55,396 nt of DNA from Gemmatimonadota bacterium (GCA_017881445.1 JADGQX010000004.1:1-55396), one strand, 5' to 3'. Shown: positions 20,669 to 33,821, counted from the first letter of the stretch. The notes: generated by a model not told the origin, from the letters alone. Numbers and translations are program-made.

Positions 20669-23293
20669 TCAAGGGGTGCGCTCGAGCTGGATGCGTTCCA
20701 GCTCGAAGCCGTGCGGCCGCTCGCGGGCGGCCCGATCGTAGAGATCGTCCGAGATGCTCACCTGGATGCCGTCCACCGCTGCGATGTCCAGCGGCCCGCT
20801 CCACTGCGCCGCGCCTTCGCCCGGCAGCCAGTAGGGCAGGAACTGAGGGTACGGACGGGGCAGGAGCGCCAGAGCCGTCGGCCGCAACATTGCCAGCGGC
20901 ACGGCGATGTCACGCCAGTCGGGTGTGAGCGGCACGACCGCGCCCCAGGCGGCGCCGCTGCGCTCCACCAGCGCGACCCGCAGGCTGTCGGCGGCGGCGC
21001 CGGTCGAGCGCGCCCGGATGCGCAGCGTCGTGTAGCCCTCTGCGGAACGCAGCCGGCGCCGATTCTCCTCGCCCAGGAACGCGCGCGCCGCAAAGGCGTG
21101 GGGCCGGGGGGCGAGGCTCGGCACCTCGGCCCGCAGCGCCGCACGCCGCCCGGGTACGGCGCTGTCTTCCGCTATGAACGCCGCCGCGAAGCGGATGGGC
21201 TCGAACTCGTGCGGCAGGATCACGCGCGCCTGGTCGCGGGCCGCATCGAACAGGACCACCGGCGCCGAGGCGGGCACGACCGGAACCCGCCAGAGCGAGT
21301 CCGCGCCCGGCGTGCCCGGCCCCGCGCCGGGGAAGGAGCTGTTCCGCCCCGACTCGACCAGGCGCACGGAGTACTCCAGCGTGCCCGGCACCACCGCCAG
21401 CGCGGGAATGGTAGCCTGGTAGCGGTAGCCGCGCAGACGCTGCATGGGCAGCCGCTGGAAGGCGGCTGCGCCGCCCGCGCGCCAGGCCAGCTCCACCGAG
21501 GCGGGCGGCACCGCCGACACCACCGTCACCTCCACCGGGTATGACTCGCCGGCGCTCAGCTCCAGCTCGGGCCGGTGCACGACCTCCGTGGCACGCGGCT
21601 GGGCACCGGGCACCCGGAACTCCCCCAGCGTGCGCGTGCCCACGTGCGCGCCGGGCTCGCGCCAACTCGCGCCGGCCACGCCCTGGCGCCGCAGCACGTA
21701 GACACCCGGCTGCACGACGACGCGCCCGGCGGACGCAGTCGCCGTGAGCCGATGTCCCGCGTCCACCGCCGCGACGGAGAAGGCCTCACCCAGGTCCGGC
21801 AGCCGCACGGTCATGGGCCAGTCGCGCCAGATCAGCCGGGTCACCTCGTCCCGCACCGTGTGCCGCGGGAAGGGGTCCCGTAGCGGCAGCGCGTCCGGGT
21901 AGACCTCCAGTCGCCAGACGCCGGCCCCCAGGCGGTCGAGGAAGTAGGCCCCGGTACCCTCGTAGTCGACGACGGGGGAGCTGCCCGTGCCAGCGACGTG
22001 GACCAGCGCCCGGGCGTCCGCCGGCCGGGTGCGCGTATCACCGGAGTAGTAGAAGGCCTCCGGCGTGTTCATCTCGCTCATGTCGTCCGAGTAGCTCACC
22101 CGGAAGGGGCCGAAGAGGGTGTCGGCCGGATACACGCCGAAGGAGCCGCCTCGCGGCAGTCGCCGGAAGGCCTCGCCCGCGACGAGGAAGCTGATCGCCT
22201 TCCGGGGCGTGTAGAGCAGGTTCAGGTAGTGCGTCTGGTACTCGGTGTTGGCGTAGCCCAGGGCGGCGGGATCGTACGCGAACTGCGCCGCCCACTGCAT
22301 CCCGGCCGTGCGGAAGCTGCGGGCGATGGCCGGATACAGGTACGAGCCCATGACGTCCGCCTGGTCGAACTCGTAGACCAGCCGAGCCTTGCCCAGGCAC
22401 TGCGGGGCCTCGTCGAAGGGAATGGGGTAGCGATCGACGTTGGGGAGCATGTTCGTGCGCAGGTCGCTGCCCCGCACCAGGCCGGTCGGATACCACTGGA
22501 AGGTGATGCCCTGGATCGCCGCCGCGCACACGGCGGGCGCGTGCTCCGGGCTCCAGCTCTGGGCGACGTTGTAGAGGACCGGCTTGCGCCAGCCCGCCTC
22601 CCGCGCGGCCTCCGCCAGCGCGTCGATGAAGCGGGTCGTCTCCGCCGGGCTGGGCGGGTCGACCGGCTCGTTGAAAAGCTCGATGGCGATGATGGCAGGA
22701 TCGTCGCGGTAGCTGCGCCTCGTGTAGGGGTTCACGTGCGCCACGAACTGCTTCAGGTAGTTCCGCTCGATGCGACGTGCCGTGGTGTCCACGGTCATCG
22801 CGCCCTTGGTGTAGTCGTTCGAGAACCCGGTCGAGGGCGGGTCGGGCTCCGGGTAGCCGGGGCCGCCCCAAACCAGCGGCGTCAGGACCAGGCGGATGCC
22901 GCGCTCCTCCAGGCGGGAGATCAGGTAGTCGAACAGATCCAGGTGGTCGTTGCGGAGTATGTTGCCCTGCCGGTCGCTGATCTCCCGGTCCCAGACGTGG
23001 ATGCGGTAGGCCGTCACTTCCAGGCGGGCCAGGTGACTGACGTCCATGTCGATGGCGGCCTTGCGATCGGCGCCCACGTAGCCGTGCGCCCGATAGGCAT
23101 AGGCAAAGGGGGCGGTGTAGTTCACGCCGAAGAACGCGACCTCCGCGCCGCTGTCCGCGCGGCGGAGCACGCCACGGGCGTCCACCTCGACCGGGGGGAA
23201 GCGGCCGGCGGAATCGGCGGGGCGCTGGGCCCGCGCCGGAGCGGGGGCTGGGACCAGGAGCAGCGCCGCGAGCAGCAGGTGGGTCCTCCGCAT
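20669..23293 (-). CDS. secreted cellulase-family (GH5-like) glycoside hydrolase with C-terminal beta-sandwich region
   Basis: Signal peptide; VAFFGVNYTAPFAYAYRAHG; AIIAIELFNEPVD (NEP acid/base motif); ARLVYEFDQADV. Confidence 0.8.
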   Translation of the reverse strand: MRRTHLLLAALLLVPAPAPARAQRPADSAGRFPPVEVDARGVLRRADSGAEVAFFGVNYTAPFAYAYRAHGYVGADRKAAIDMDVSHLARLEVTAYRIHVWDREISDRQGNILRNDHLDLFDYLISRLEERGIRLVLTPLVWGGPGYPEPDPPSTGFSNDYTKGAMTVDTTARRIERNYLKQFVAHVNPYTRRSYRDDPAIIAIELFNEPVDPPSPAETTRFIDALAEAAREAGWRKPVLYNVAQSWSPEHAPAVCAAAIQGITFQWYPTGLVRGSDLRTNMLPNVDRYPIPFDEAPQCLGKARLVYEFDQADVMGSYLYPAIARSFRTAGMQWAAQFAYDPAALGYANTEYQTHYLNLLYTPRKAISFLVAGEAFRRLPRGGSFGVYPADTLFGPFRVSYSDDMSEMNTPEAFYYSGDTRTRPADARALVHVAGTGSSPVVDYEGTGAYFLDRLGAGVWRLEVYPDALPLRDPFPRHTVRDEVTRLIWRDWPMTVRLPDLGEAFSVAAVDAGHRLTATASAGRVVVQPGVYVLRRQGVAGASWREPGAHVGTRTLGEFRVPGAQPRATEVVHRPELELSAGESYPVEVTVVSAVPPASVELAWRAGGAAAFQRLPMQRLRGYRYQATIPALAVVPGTLEYSVRLVESGRNSSFPGAGPGTPGADSLWRVPVVPASAPVVLFDAARDQARVILPHEFEPIRFAAAFIAEDSAVPGRRAALRAEVPSLAPRPHAFAARAFLGEENRRRLRSAEGYTTLRIRARSTGAAADSLRVALVERSGAAWGAVVPLTPDWRDIAVPLAMLRPTALALLPRPYPQFLPYWLPGEGAAQWSGPLDIAAVDGIQVSISDDLYDRAARERPHGFELERIQLERTP

Positions 23294-23393
23294 TGCGCCT
23301 CCACAGGGTGAACGCCGCCGTCCGCCAGCGGGGTCGGACGGCGGCCGTCGTGGCACCGGGTTAGGGAGTACCGAATCCGGCGCCCTGTCGAAA

Positions 23394-23429
23394 GGGGCAG
23401 GCGGCGCCGTATTGGCCGCCGCCTGCCCC
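23394..23429 (-). terminator. 12-bp perfect stem hairpin downstream of SusD-like tail
   Basis: GGGGCAGGCGGC-gccgtattggcc-GCCGCCTGCCCC. Confidence 0.65.
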
Positions 23430-23448
23430 GCCCGGGACCCGAGGAGGA

Positions 23449-23502
23449 TCAGTATCCCGGGTTCTGCCGCAGCTTGCCGCCGCTTGGGTCGGGCGCGTCG
23501 CA
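23449..23502 (-). pseudogene. possible vestigial 3' end of a RagB/SusD family gene
   Basis: Minus-strand frame ends ...DPSGGKLRQNPGY-stop, a C-terminal motif typical of SusD proteins; no SusD body upstream; hairpin follows. Confidence 0.5.
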
Positions 23503-23779
23503 GCGTCGCCCGCCCCGGCCAGCGCTCCCGTCGTGAACTGGATCTAAAGGTTCATTTAGGTTCAATGACGACATGAATGGTCCGTACGATGCTGGACACG
23601 ATAGGTCAAACCCGGGCGCCGCCGCAAGAATCTTGTTCGCGGCCGGCACGCGCGCCGGCGGGGCGGCGGTGCGGTGGCGGGCGTACGTGCAGCCGGCGAG
23701 GCCGGGCGCGGGATCCGGCGCCGGGGGCGACAGGGGAGAAGCGCCTTGCCGGTGTGAACGGGGTTGGTTACCGTGGAAC

Positions 23780-23799
23780 GAACCGATCTGAATCGGTTC
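23780..23799. promoter_or_regulatory. inverted repeat upstream of lacI-family gene, candidate operator
   Basis: GAACCGAT-CTGA-ATCGGTTC, 48 bp upstream of ATG 23847. Confidence 0.5.
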
Positions 23800-23846
23800 A
23801 GGAGGGGTCGGCTGGAGTATCTTCACCTCCTCTGGAACAGGCGGGC

Positions 23847-24875
23847 ATGGTTACGACGCAGAGGCCATCGATCAACGATGTTGCCCGGGACGCGGGGGTC
23901 TCGAAGGCCACGGTGTCCGCGGTGCTGAACGACAAGAGCACGGTGGGGCGGGCCACGCGGGAGCGGGTGCTGCAGGTGATCAAGCAGCTGAATTACCGGC
24001 CAGGGAACCTGGGGGCGCGGGCGCGGCGTCGGCATCGCTGCGTGGGGTTGCTGATCAAGGAGATGGACAACCCGTACTACATGGAGATCGCACTGGGGAT
24101 CAGGGCGTACTGCAGGAAGCACGACTACAGCGTGCTGGTGGCGAGCTCGGAGGGGGATCCGGAGGCGGAGCGGACGGCGATCGAGATCCTGTGCGAGCAG
24201 GGTGCGGACGGCGTGGTGGTGACGCCGGTGCTGGACGACGACACGGACCTGTCGCACCTGTTCGAGCTGAAGCGCCGCAACGTTCCGTTCGTGCTGCTGG
24301 AGGAGATCCGGGGCGTGAAGGCCAGCCTGGTGGACGTGGAGAACGTGGAAGCCTCCAAGTGCGCGGTGGAGTACCTGATGGCGCAGGGGCACACGCGCAT
24401 CGTCCACTTCGCGGGCCCGAGATACTCCATGCACAGCGAGCAGCGGATCGACGGCGTGCGGCGGGCGTTCAGCCGCTCGTCGATCATGTTCCCGGAGGAG
24501 GCGATCATCCCGGCGGGGGCGCACCTGGAGGATGGGTACCGCGCGGGTCTGGAGTACTTCGGCGGGCTCAGCCCGGAGGCGCGGCCGACGGGGGTGACGT
24601 GCTACAACGACCTGGTCGCCCTGGGGCTGTGCCGGGCGCTGGCGGAGCTGGGGCTGGACGTGCCTGGCGACGTGTCGGTGATCGGCTTCGACGACCTGGC
24701 CATACTGCCGTACATGGGCGTGCCTCTGACCAGCGTGCACGTGCCCAAGGTGGAGATGGGCGAGCGGGCCACCGAGATGCTGATCCGGCAGATCGAGGCG
24801 CGGAAGGCCGTGCCGCCCGAGCGGATCTCCTTCGACGGCGAGCTGGTGGTGCGAGGCTCGACCCGCCCGCTCTGA
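23847..24875 (+). CDS. LacI family transcriptional regulator
   Basis: PSINDVARDAGVSKATVSAVLNDKSTVGRATRERVLQVIKQLNYRPGNLGARAR; periplasmic-binding fold; VSVIGFDDLAILPYM. Confidence 0.92.
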   Translation: MVTTQRPSINDVARDAGVSKATVSAVLNDKSTVGRATRERVLQVIKQLNYRPGNLGARARRRHRCVGLLIKEMDNPYYMEIALGIRAYCRKHDYSVLVASSEGDPEAERTAIEILCEQGADGVVVTPVLDDDTDLSHLFELKRRNVPFVLLEEIRGVKASLVDVENVEASKCAVEYLMAQGHTRIVHFAGPRYSMHSEQRIDGVRRAFSRSSIMFPEEAIIPAGAHLEDGYRAGLEYFGGLSPEARPTGVTCYNDLVALGLCRALAELGLDVPGDVSVIGFDDLAILPYMGVPLTSVHVPKVEMGERATEMLIRQIEARKAVPPERISFDGELVVRGSTRPL

Positions 24876-24889
24876 GCGCGGGCGGGTCG
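24859..24889. terminator. 12-bp perfect stem hairpin containing the lacI-family stop codon in its loop
   Basis: CGACCCGCCCGC-TCTGAGC-GCGGGCGGGTCG. Confidence 0.6.
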
Positions 24890-24903
24890 CGGACGCCGGC
24901 GCT

Positions 24904-28371
<3,468 letters not shown>

Positions 28372-28415
28372 TCAGGGCGGGGTTGCGGGAGCGACTGGCA
28401 GGCCCGGGACGCTCG

Positions 28416-28820
28416 TCAGCGGGTGCGGGTCAGGCCCGCGAGCATGGAGAGCACACGAGTCAGGAGTGCGCGGCCTTCCTGGATCTTCTCAGGACGGTCG
28501 AGGTGCAACGCGAGTGCGACATCGAGGATCCCGTCGCATTCGGTGGCCGAACGGCGAGCCATGCGGAAGAAGCGCAGTCGTTCGGGGCCGCTCTGCTCGC
28601 CCGCTGCCTCGGCGATGTTCAGCACGATGGAGGTGGCGGCGCGGGTCAGCTGGTCGGCGATATCCGCGCTCTTCGGCAAGCGCTGGAGCGCGCCACCGCG
28701 CCACGTCACGAACTGCACCGCGACCTCGTACGCGTCCAGGCGGTGGTGATCGTACCTGGGGCGAGGCGTCCCCTCACCTCCATCCTCGCACTGGCGGCTC
28801 CGTGTATCCTGCAGGCTCAT
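28416..28820 (-). CDS. four helix bundle protein (S23/23S rRNA IVS-type family)
   Basis: HHRLDAYEVAVQFV...LPKSADIADQLTRAATSIVLNIAEAAGEQSGPERLRFFRMARRSATECDGILDVA matches bIVP/four-helix-bundle signature. Confidence 0.85.
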   Translation of the reverse strand: MSLQDTRSRQCEDGGEGTPRPRYDHHRLDAYEVAVQFVTWRGGALQRLPKSADIADQLTRAATSIVLNIAEAAGEQSGPERLRFFRMARRSATECDGILDVALALHLDRPEKIQEGRALLTRVLSMLAGLTRTR

Positions 28821-28864
28821 GAGTCGTGACCTCCTCTCCGAGTCCCAGTTGCAGCTTCCCCCTC

Positions 28865-28958
28865 CGGCTGCGGCTTCCGGTTTCCGGCTTCCGGCTTCCG
28901 GAGTACGGTTTCCGGAGTACGGTTTCCGGAGTACGGTTTCCGGTTTCCGGCTTCCGGC
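28865..28958. repeat. Array C: same unit in inverted orientation (3 perfect CGGAGTACGGTTTC units at 28899..28940 plus degenerate CGGTTTC/CGGCTTC heptads)
   Basis: cggagtacggtttc x3 read directly; reverse complement GAAACCGTACTCCG. Confidence 0.9.
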
Positions 28959-29067
28959 CGTTCGCAGTCTGGATGTTATCGGCGATTCCGGGGCAGCCGA
29001 ATAGCAGAAGAGGCCGCCCTCGCCTGCAGCCGAGGACGGCCCCCGAACACCGAAGTGACGTCGTCGC

Positions 29068-30054
29068 CTAGCCGAGATCGAGGATGCCGCGGATGCGGGA
29101 GGCGTAGGCGGCGCTCTGGGCGTCGCCGGTGACCAGCTCGATCTGCGCGGGCGAGGGAGCGCCCAGCTTCAGCTCGACGGCGCGGGCGATCTGCTCCTGC
29201 TCGAAGATCCTGCGGTCCATGATCGCGGGGTTCGATCCGAGCTCCTTGAGCACGGCGACGCCGACGGCGTCCACGGCGATGCGGTCGTCGCCGACGATCA
29301 TGACGTTGCCCTGCTTGAGCGTGCCCTGGCCGGGTCCGCCGTCGGTAAAGCAGTCCACACCGTCCAGAACGACGAGCTGCGGCCGGTATCCGGTGTTCAG
29401 CTCGGCGATCATGCGCCGCATGTCCGGCGAGCGGTGCATGTCCCGGCGGATCGCGCGGGGGGTGAGCCCGACGGACAGCTTCAGCGACATGGTGAACACG
29501 CCGCCGTAGCCGTGCGTCTTCACGCAGCAGGTGGACACGTTGTAGTCGGCCTCGACCACGTGGCGCGGGAGGTGGAACCCCCGCGGCCAGTGCTCGCTGG
29601 TGAAGGCGACCCAGTCGCTCTCGGGGATCTCGTCGTAGTTGACGACGTCGAAACGGCCGTCGCGGGCAAGGTCGAACGTGCCCTTCTTCTCCATGATGCC
29701 GCGGGTGCTGCCGGCGGGCGGGCCGCTCCCTTCGCCGAGCGTGACGCTGCCGGCGCCGCGCGCGTACAGCTCGGCCACGAGCTGGGCGAGCGTATCGTTG
29801 TGCGTGGAGCCGGGCGTCGGGTCGGCGCTGTTGAAGTTGGGCTTCACGACCACGCGCTTGCCGCGGATCCCCTTCGGGTCGAACAGCTTGAGCGCCTGCA
29901 TCACACCCGTGCGGCGGTCGCGGGTGCGCACGAGCGCGACCCGGCTCTTGCGAGCGGGCGCCGCCAGGGCGAACCGGTCGAGTCCGGAGAGGGGCACGAG
30001 CGCGAGGGCGGCGGCGCTGGTGCGCAGGAACGAGCGGCGATCGAAGGAAGACAT
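29068..30054 (-). CDS. DUF362 domain-containing protein, Tat-exported
   Basis: SFDRRSFLRTSAAALALVPL Tat leader; VVVKPNFNSADPTPGSTHNDTLAQLVAELYARGA; VDGVGV-like DAVGVAVLKELGSNP. Confidence 0.8.
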   Translation of the reverse strand: MSSFDRRSFLRTSAAALALVPLSGLDRFALAAPARKSRVALVRTRDRRTGVMQALKLFDPKGIRGKRVVVKPNFNSADPTPGSTHNDTLAQLVAELYARGAGSVTLGEGSGPPAGSTRGIMEKKGTFDLARDGRFDVVNYDEIPESDWVAFTSEHWPRGFHLPRHVVEADYNVSTCCVKTHGYGGVFTMSLKLSVGLTPRAIRRDMHRSPDMRRMIAELNTGYRPQLVVLDGVDCFTDGGPGQGTLKQGNVMIVGDDRIAVDAVGVAVLKELGSNPAIMDRRIFEQEQIARAVELKLGAPSPAQIELVTGDAQSAAYASRIRGILDLG

Positions 30055-30080
30055 CCGTTATCTCCTCGGGTTGTTGTGGG

Positions 30081-31475
30081 TCACGGCTTCTTGATCAAGA
30101 GGCGTGGCAGCTCCTGACCTGATTTCCCTCCCACCACGACGGTCCGGGGCGTTGCGTTGACTACGTTGCCGGCCGCGTCCACCGCCCAGACCTTGATCGT
30201 CCAGCTGACCGGAGTGGGATCGGCGTTGGCAGGCATGGGCCAGGCGATGGTCCAGGTGCCGGCGGTCGCGGAGCCCGAAGTCCGCGTCATCGTCGCCGTG
30301 TTGCCGGTCCCGTCCGGCTTCAGGCGCGAGGTCAGGATCTTCACTACGCCGACGTTGTCGGCCACCTGGACCGTGACCGTGACATTGTCGCCGTTGGCGG
30401 GCACGGTGTCGGCCGAGGTGGTGAAGCTCGAGATCACCGGAGCATCGCCGTCACGGACCGTCAAGCGATACTGGTGAAACCAGCGGCTGTTGCCGCCCTT
30501 CGACACGATCGTCTGGAAGTTCCACGGGCAAGCGTAGGAGTCGCTGAAGGCGACGCTCACTCCGTAATAACCTGGCTTCGTGGGTGTCCCCGAGAGGTAG
30601 CCGTCGGTCCCGGCGGTCAGGCCCGGAGGCGTGGTATCGGCGGTGAAGGTCACAGGCGGCTTGGCCCCGGTGAAGAGCTGGACCCGATACGGCTTGCCCG
30701 TCGTCGCGTCCGGCAGCGTCTTCGCGAACGTGACGCAGGGGACGGCGTCGCATGTCACCTGCACGCCCGGGTTGATCATGTTCTTGATGCGGTCGGGAGC
30801 GGCGTTCGTGTAGGCGAGGGCCACCTGCACGACGCCGTTGTAGGGCACCGGGCCCGTCCAGCCTTCGGCGCGGCGCCAGGCATCGCCGATGAGGGGCAGG
30901 GGCTGCTGCGGGCCCACATAGACGCAGCTGGTCTTGCCCAGGTTGTCCACCGTGCAGACGGACGGCGACGGCACCGTCCTCCAGGGGGCGTTGCAGATGC
31001 GGGCGTACCTGGCCGCGGAGTCCACCGGCAGCACCAGCGTGGCCGCGGTCGCGTCGAAGCTGCAGCGCCCCGAGGGCGGGAACGCGACCACTTTGCCGGG
31101 GTCGCCATTGCTGGGCGTCGCGCTGACCACCATGACCGGCGCGCATATGGGCGTGGTTTCCTCGTGCGCGACGCTGATGGGCGCCGCGGACGCGATGATC
31201 TGGCCGTTCGCGTCCATGCGGATCGTCCAGAGCAGGTTGGGAACCAGCAGCCAGGTCCGCCCGTGGGTGGACGGCACCTCGACGGCGCCCGGTGAAGCCT
31301 TGACGGTCTGAGCCTGCGCGCGGGGCGCCAGGGCCGGTGTCAGGAGCAGGAGAGCGGACACGGCCGTGAAGCCCACCCTGCTTCGTAGTGCCATGATGAC
31401 CTCGTAGTCGGGGCGAAGAAACAGCGTGAGGCCGGCGGCGCTCGCGCCCAGGAACCGGCGGCGGTCGTAAGGCAT
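30081..31475 (-). CDS. secreted hypothetical protein with putative-Ig and Ig-like repeats (start 31475 or 31394)
   Basis: MALRSRVGFTAVSALLLLTPALAPRAQA signal; GLTAGTDGYLSGTPTKPGYYGVSVAFSDS; PVISSFTTSADTVPANGDNVTVTVQVADNVGVVKI. Confidence 0.65.
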   Translation of the reverse strand: MPYDRRRFLGASAAGLTLFLRPDYEVIMALRSRVGFTAVSALLLLTPALAPRAQAQTVKASPGAVEVPSTHGRTWLLVPNLLWTIRMDANGQIIASAAPISVAHEETTPICAPVMVVSATPSNGDPGKVVAFPPSGRCSFDATAATLVLPVDSAARYARICNAPWRTVPSPSVCTVDNLGKTSCVYVGPQQPLPLIGDAWRRAEGWTGPVPYNGVVQVALAYTNAAPDRIKNMINPGVQVTCDAVPCVTFAKTLPDATTGKPYRVQLFTGAKPPVTFTADTTPPGLTAGTDGYLSGTPTKPGYYGVSVAFSDSYACPWNFQTIVSKGGNSRWFHQYRLTVRDGDAPVISSFTTSADTVPANGDNVTVTVQVADNVGVVKILTSRLKPDGTGNTATMTRTSGSATAGTWTIAWPMPANADPTPVSWTIKVWAVDAAGNVVNATPRTVVVGGKSGQELPRLLIKKP

Positions 31476-31692
31476 GATCGGTCTCCAGCGGGCCGGGGAC
31501 GATGGATGAAAGCTTGAGCGGGGGGGCAGGCGGCGCAAGCGTAACGTGGAGGGGACGCGGGCTTCCAGGGGATGGCGCCGCCCCGCCCTCCGTGGCCGGC
31601 ACGTCGGGCGGCGCGAATCCGTGGACGCGGTCGGCTGCAGGGCGTACATTCGCTGCCAAGGCACGGATCTCCCCTGGACCCGGAACGAGCGG

Positions 31693-33303
31693 ATGCTGCG
31701 GGGCGCCACACGCACGCTGCTCCAGCGCGGCGTTCTCCCGATGTCGGCGGCGTACCTCGCGGCCGGCTGGGGGCTGCTGCAGTTCGCGAGCTGGGCGACG
31801 GACTGGTGGCAGCTCTCGTCGTCGTTGGTGACCGGGACGCTGACCGTGTGGCTGCTGCTGCTGCCCGCGGTCATTTTCTTTGCCTGGCGACGCGGCGCGC
31901 CGGAGGCAGAGGCGCCGGCGGCGGTCGCGGCTCCCGCGGCCGCCCCGGCGGCGGCGGCGCGGTCGCTGGCGGTGCTGCCGTTCGTGAACCTCGGCTCCAG
32001 CGCCGAGGACGCGTACCTGAGCGACGGCATCAGCGACGAGATCCTGGCGGCGCTCACGCGCGTGGAGGGGCTGCGCGTCGCGTCCCGGACGTCGTCGTTC
32101 GCGTACCGCGGCCGGGACCAGGACGTCCGGACCATCGGCCGGCAGCTGAGCGTGGAATCAGTGCTGGAGGGGACGGTGCAGCGCTCCGGCGGCCGGCTGC
32201 GGGTGACGACGCGGCTGGTCAATGTTGCCGACGGCTACCACCTCTGGTCCGCGCGCTACGACAAGGAGATGGCGGATGTGTTCGCCATCGAGGACGAGAT
32301 CGCGGAGAAGGTCGCGCGGGTGCTGCGGGTGCTGCTGCGCGGCCACGGCGCGAGCGGCCTGCCGCGGGTGCCGCGGACGGACGTGCGGGCGTACGAGTAC
32401 TACCTGCGGGGTCGGCAGTTCTTTGCCGCGAGCCGGCTGAAGAGCCTGCGCTTCGCCCGGGAGATGTTCGAGCACGCCCTCGAGATCGATCCTGACTACG
32501 CCCTGGCGCACACGGCGGTCGTGGAGACGATCGCAATGGAGTGCATGTATTACCCGGCGTGCGGCGCGGACATTCGCGACGCCGAGCGGGCGAGTGCGCG
32601 GGCGCTGGAGCTGGACCCGGAGCTGCCGGAGGCGCACTCGGCGCGAGCGGCCATGCTCTTCGTGCAGACGCGGTTCACGGAGGCCGAGCAGGAGTTCCAG
32701 GCGGCGCTCCGGCTGGAGCCCCGCAGCTTCGATGCGCTCTACGTCTATGCCCGCATGTGCTTCCAGCTCGGGCGCACGGAGGACGCGGCGCGGCTGTTCG
32801 AGGACGCCTGTGCGGTCCAGGAGGACTACCAGGCTGCCTTCTTCGCGGCGCAGAGTCATGAGTCGCTGGGGCAGACCGACGCCGCCGTGCGGATGTACGA
32901 GCGCGCGCTCGGGGTCGCGGAGGCGCACATGCAGTTGAACCCCGACGATGCCCGCGCCGCCACCATGCGCGCCGTCGCGCTGTGCCGCACCGGCCGTAGG
33001 GCCGAGGGGCTGGAGTGGGCCGAGCGCGCGGTGGCCATCGACCCGGAGGACGCGGGGGTGCGCTACAACGCGGCTTGCCTGTACGCCCTGGCGGGCGACG
33101 CAGATCGCGCGCTGGCGTGGCTGGAGGACGCGGTGCGGGCGGGGTTCGCCAACGTGGAGTGGATCGCCCGCGACCCGGACCTGGCCTCGCTGCGCGGCGA
33201 CCCGCGCGTCCAGGCGCTGCTGGATGCGCACGGCGGGAGCGCGCCGGGCCCGGACGCGCCGAATCCGGGCTTGGCACCGGCACGCGCTGGCGGGCAAGGG
33301 TGA
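31693..33303 (+). CDS. TolB-like N-terminal / TPR protein
   Basis: TM near N-term; SLAVLPFVNLGSSAEDAYLSDGISDEILAALTRVEGLRVASRTSSFAYRG...LSVESVLEGTVQRSGGRLRVTTRLVNVADGYHLWSARYDKEMADVFAIEDEIAEKVA; TPRs follow. Confidence 0.85.
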   Translation: MLRGATRTLLQRGVLPMSAAYLAAGWGLLQFASWATDWWQLSSSLVTGTLTVWLLLLPAVIFFAWRRGAPEAEAPAAVAAPAAAPAAAARSLAVLPFVNLGSSAEDAYLSDGISDEILAALTRVEGLRVASRTSSFAYRGRDQDVRTIGRQLSVESVLEGTVQRSGGRLRVTTRLVNVADGYHLWSARYDKEMADVFAIEDEIAEKVARVLRVLLRGHGASGLPRVPRTDVRAYEYYLRGRQFFAASRLKSLRFAREMFEHALEIDPDYALAHTAVVETIAMECMYYPACGADIRDAERASARALELDPELPEAHSARAAMLFVQTRFTEAEQEFQAALRLEPRSFDALYVYARMCFQLGRTEDAARLFEDACAVQEDYQAAFFAAQSHESLGQTDAAVRMYERALGVAEAHMQLNPDDARAATMRAVALCRTGRRAEGLEWAERAVAIDPEDAGVRYNAACLYALAGDADRALAWLEDAVRAGFANVEWIARDPDLASLRGDPRVQALLDAHGGSAPGPDAPNPGLAPARAGGQG

Positions 33304-33329
33304 TGCGGCGCCGGCGCGCCGTCCGGGGC

Positions 33330-33821
33330 TCAGCCGCCGGCCGGCTTGCCGCCCGCTTCCAGGTGGTCCCCGGCCTGGATCCAGACGAGCTCCTCGTCGC
33401 CCAGGACGGTGGCGCCCGGCTCCACCGCGATGCTCGAGACAATGCCGTCGATGGTGGCCCCGATGCTGAGCTCCATCTTCATGGCCTCGATCACGGCGAC
33501 GGTCTGGCCGCGCTTCACGCGGTCGCCCAGGGTGACGGGCACGCGCAGCAGCAGTCCGGGGAGCGGCGCCGTGACCACGCCCACGCCGGCGTGGGACGGA
33601 CGGTTTGTGCTGCTCTTCGGCTTGCGACCGGCGGCGCGTCCGGACGGCGCCGCGGGCGCCGCCGGCGGCAGGGCGAGCTCCTCGGAGAGATCCGTCCAGC
33701 GCGGCTGCAGGGCGGCCTTGTACTCCCGCCCGTTGACGGAGATGGTGACCTCGTTGCCGCGCCTGTCCACGATGCGCGTTTCGAAGTCGTGACCATCTAT
33801 GTTGAAGCGATACACGGTCAT
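33330..33821 (-). CDS. biotin carboxyl carrier protein/domain of acyl-CoA carboxylase
   Basis: C-terminal VTAPLPGLLLRVPVTLGDRVKRGQTVAVIEAMKMELSI biotinyl motif. Confidence 0.88.
   Translation of the reverse strand: MTVYRFNIDGHDFETRIVDRRGNEVTISVNGREYKAALQPRWTDLSEELALPPAAPAAPSGRAAGRKPKSSTNRPSHAGVGVVTAPLPGLLLRVPVTLGDRVKRGQTVAVIEAMKMELSIGATIDGIVSSIAVEPGATVLGDEELVWIQAGDHLEAGGKPAGG

Noticed and set aside
18335-21544. 1069-aa plus-strand ORF
   Set aside because: Antisense shadow of the GH2 and GH5-like genes; low-complexity Val/Gly/Arg composition typical of GC-rich antisense frames, no domain.
30081-32222. 713-aa ORF as one protein
   Set aside because: The N-terminal third (upstream of 31475) is antisense to the TolB-like/TPR gene; real start is 31475 or 31394.
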